Positions 63,877 to 64,000 of a stretch of DNA of 64,000 bases are shown in pieces. The stretch covers positions 5,394,001-5,458,000 of the forward strand of contig NZ_CP048113.1 of the NCBI RefSeq assembly GCF_010093065.1, read 5' to 3'. The number at the start of each line of letters is the position of its first letter. Within the stretch, counting starts at the first letter, position 1. The notes below the pieces were generated by a model that did not search any database, was not told the DNA's origin, and worked only from the letters and a program-made list of their open reading frames with translations. The stretch is from Chitinophaga agri. Its GTDB lineage: Bacteria > Bacteroidota > Bacteroidia > Chitinophagales > Chitinophagaceae. The position numbers and the translations under genes are program-made.

Positions 63877-64000
63877 ATGAAACTTTTACTAATTGAAGAT
63901 GAACCATCGGTAGTATCATTCATACGCCGCTATCTTAATGAAGCAGGCTATGACGTCAGCGTTGCCCTGGATGGCCATTCAGGCTTACAGATGGCTACAG
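63877..64000 (+). CDS. Response regulator, 5' end only
   Basis: Begins MKLLLIEDEPSVVSFI, the start of a receiver domain of the OmpR family. The acidic pair EDE for metal binding is visible; the window ends before the phospho-acceptor Asp. This third regulator may be followed by its sensor kinase outside the window. Only 41 residues can be read. Confidence 0.85.
   Translation, partial: MKLLLIEDEPSVVSFIRRYLNEAGYDVSVALDGHSGLQMAT

Overview
The window looks like a chromosomal segment of a Bacteroidota bacterium, most likely a Chitinophaga-like member of the Chitinophagaceae. This is inferred from three things. First, promoters are of the Bacteroidota type (TTTG or TTG, about 19 nt, then TAnnTTTG), with no clear Shine-Dalgarno sequences. 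Second, the protein families are typical of the phylum: a TonB-dependent receptor with a carboxypeptidase-regulatory plug, DUF4293, DUF3857/transglutaminase, a giant alpha-2-macroglobulin, and RprY/PhoB-like regulators. Third, atpBEFHA is separate from atpDC. The DNA is mostly ordinary core genome. I saw no insertion sequence, prophage, CRISPR array, tRNA or rRNA.

Layout. 1-2.6 kb: adenine deaminase (C-terminus cut by the window edge) behind a WYL regulator, divergent from an unrecognised gene; a perfect palindrome lies over the divergent gene's promoter. 3.2-9.3 kb: 1-Cys peroxiredoxin, two rRNA pseudouridine synthases (one with a long repetitive basic tail), rlmN and a thiolase. 9.3-9.9 kb: a gene-free stretch with a long perfect hairpin. 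9.9-16.7 kb: an ECF sigma factor, uvrA, DUF4293 and the malic enzyme-phosphotransacetylase fusion. 16.9-20.5 kb: a cryptic kinase-like protein, mlaE/mlaF lipid-transport ABC components and sucD. 20.7-29.9 kb: alpha-2-macroglobulin, a DAO-type flavoprotein and aspS.

30.1-34.8 kb: a GH73 glucosaminidase followed by an SGNH-SGNH-MBOAT cassette, probably for O-acylation of an envelope glycan. 35-38.2 kb: an OprO/OprP-like porin convergent with a PhoB/PhoR-like pair. 38.4-47.1 kb: DUF1003, a secreted 732-residue protein with a possible His/Cys clan-CD-like site, an ABC exporter and a TPR-DUF3857-transglutaminase protein. 47.2-51.6 kb: atpB-E-F-H-A with a hairpin at each junction after atpE. 51.8-54.7 kb: a TonB-dependent receptor with a small exported partner. 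54.8-64 kb: an LCM-family methyltransferase, pdxA, rsmA, a 2-hydroxyacid dehydrogenase, greA with a terminator in its leader, a HIT protein, ruvC, a UPF0104 membrane protein, DUF3108 and three OmpR-family regulators (the last cut by the edge).

The observations most worth following are the kinase-like orphan beside mlaEF, the His/Cys protein, the SGNH-SGNH-MBOAT cassette, the greA leader terminator, the 58-bp hairpin near 9.49 kb, the face-to-face promoters between ruvC and the membrane protein, and the WYL-linked palindrome. None has been tested beyond reading the sequence.
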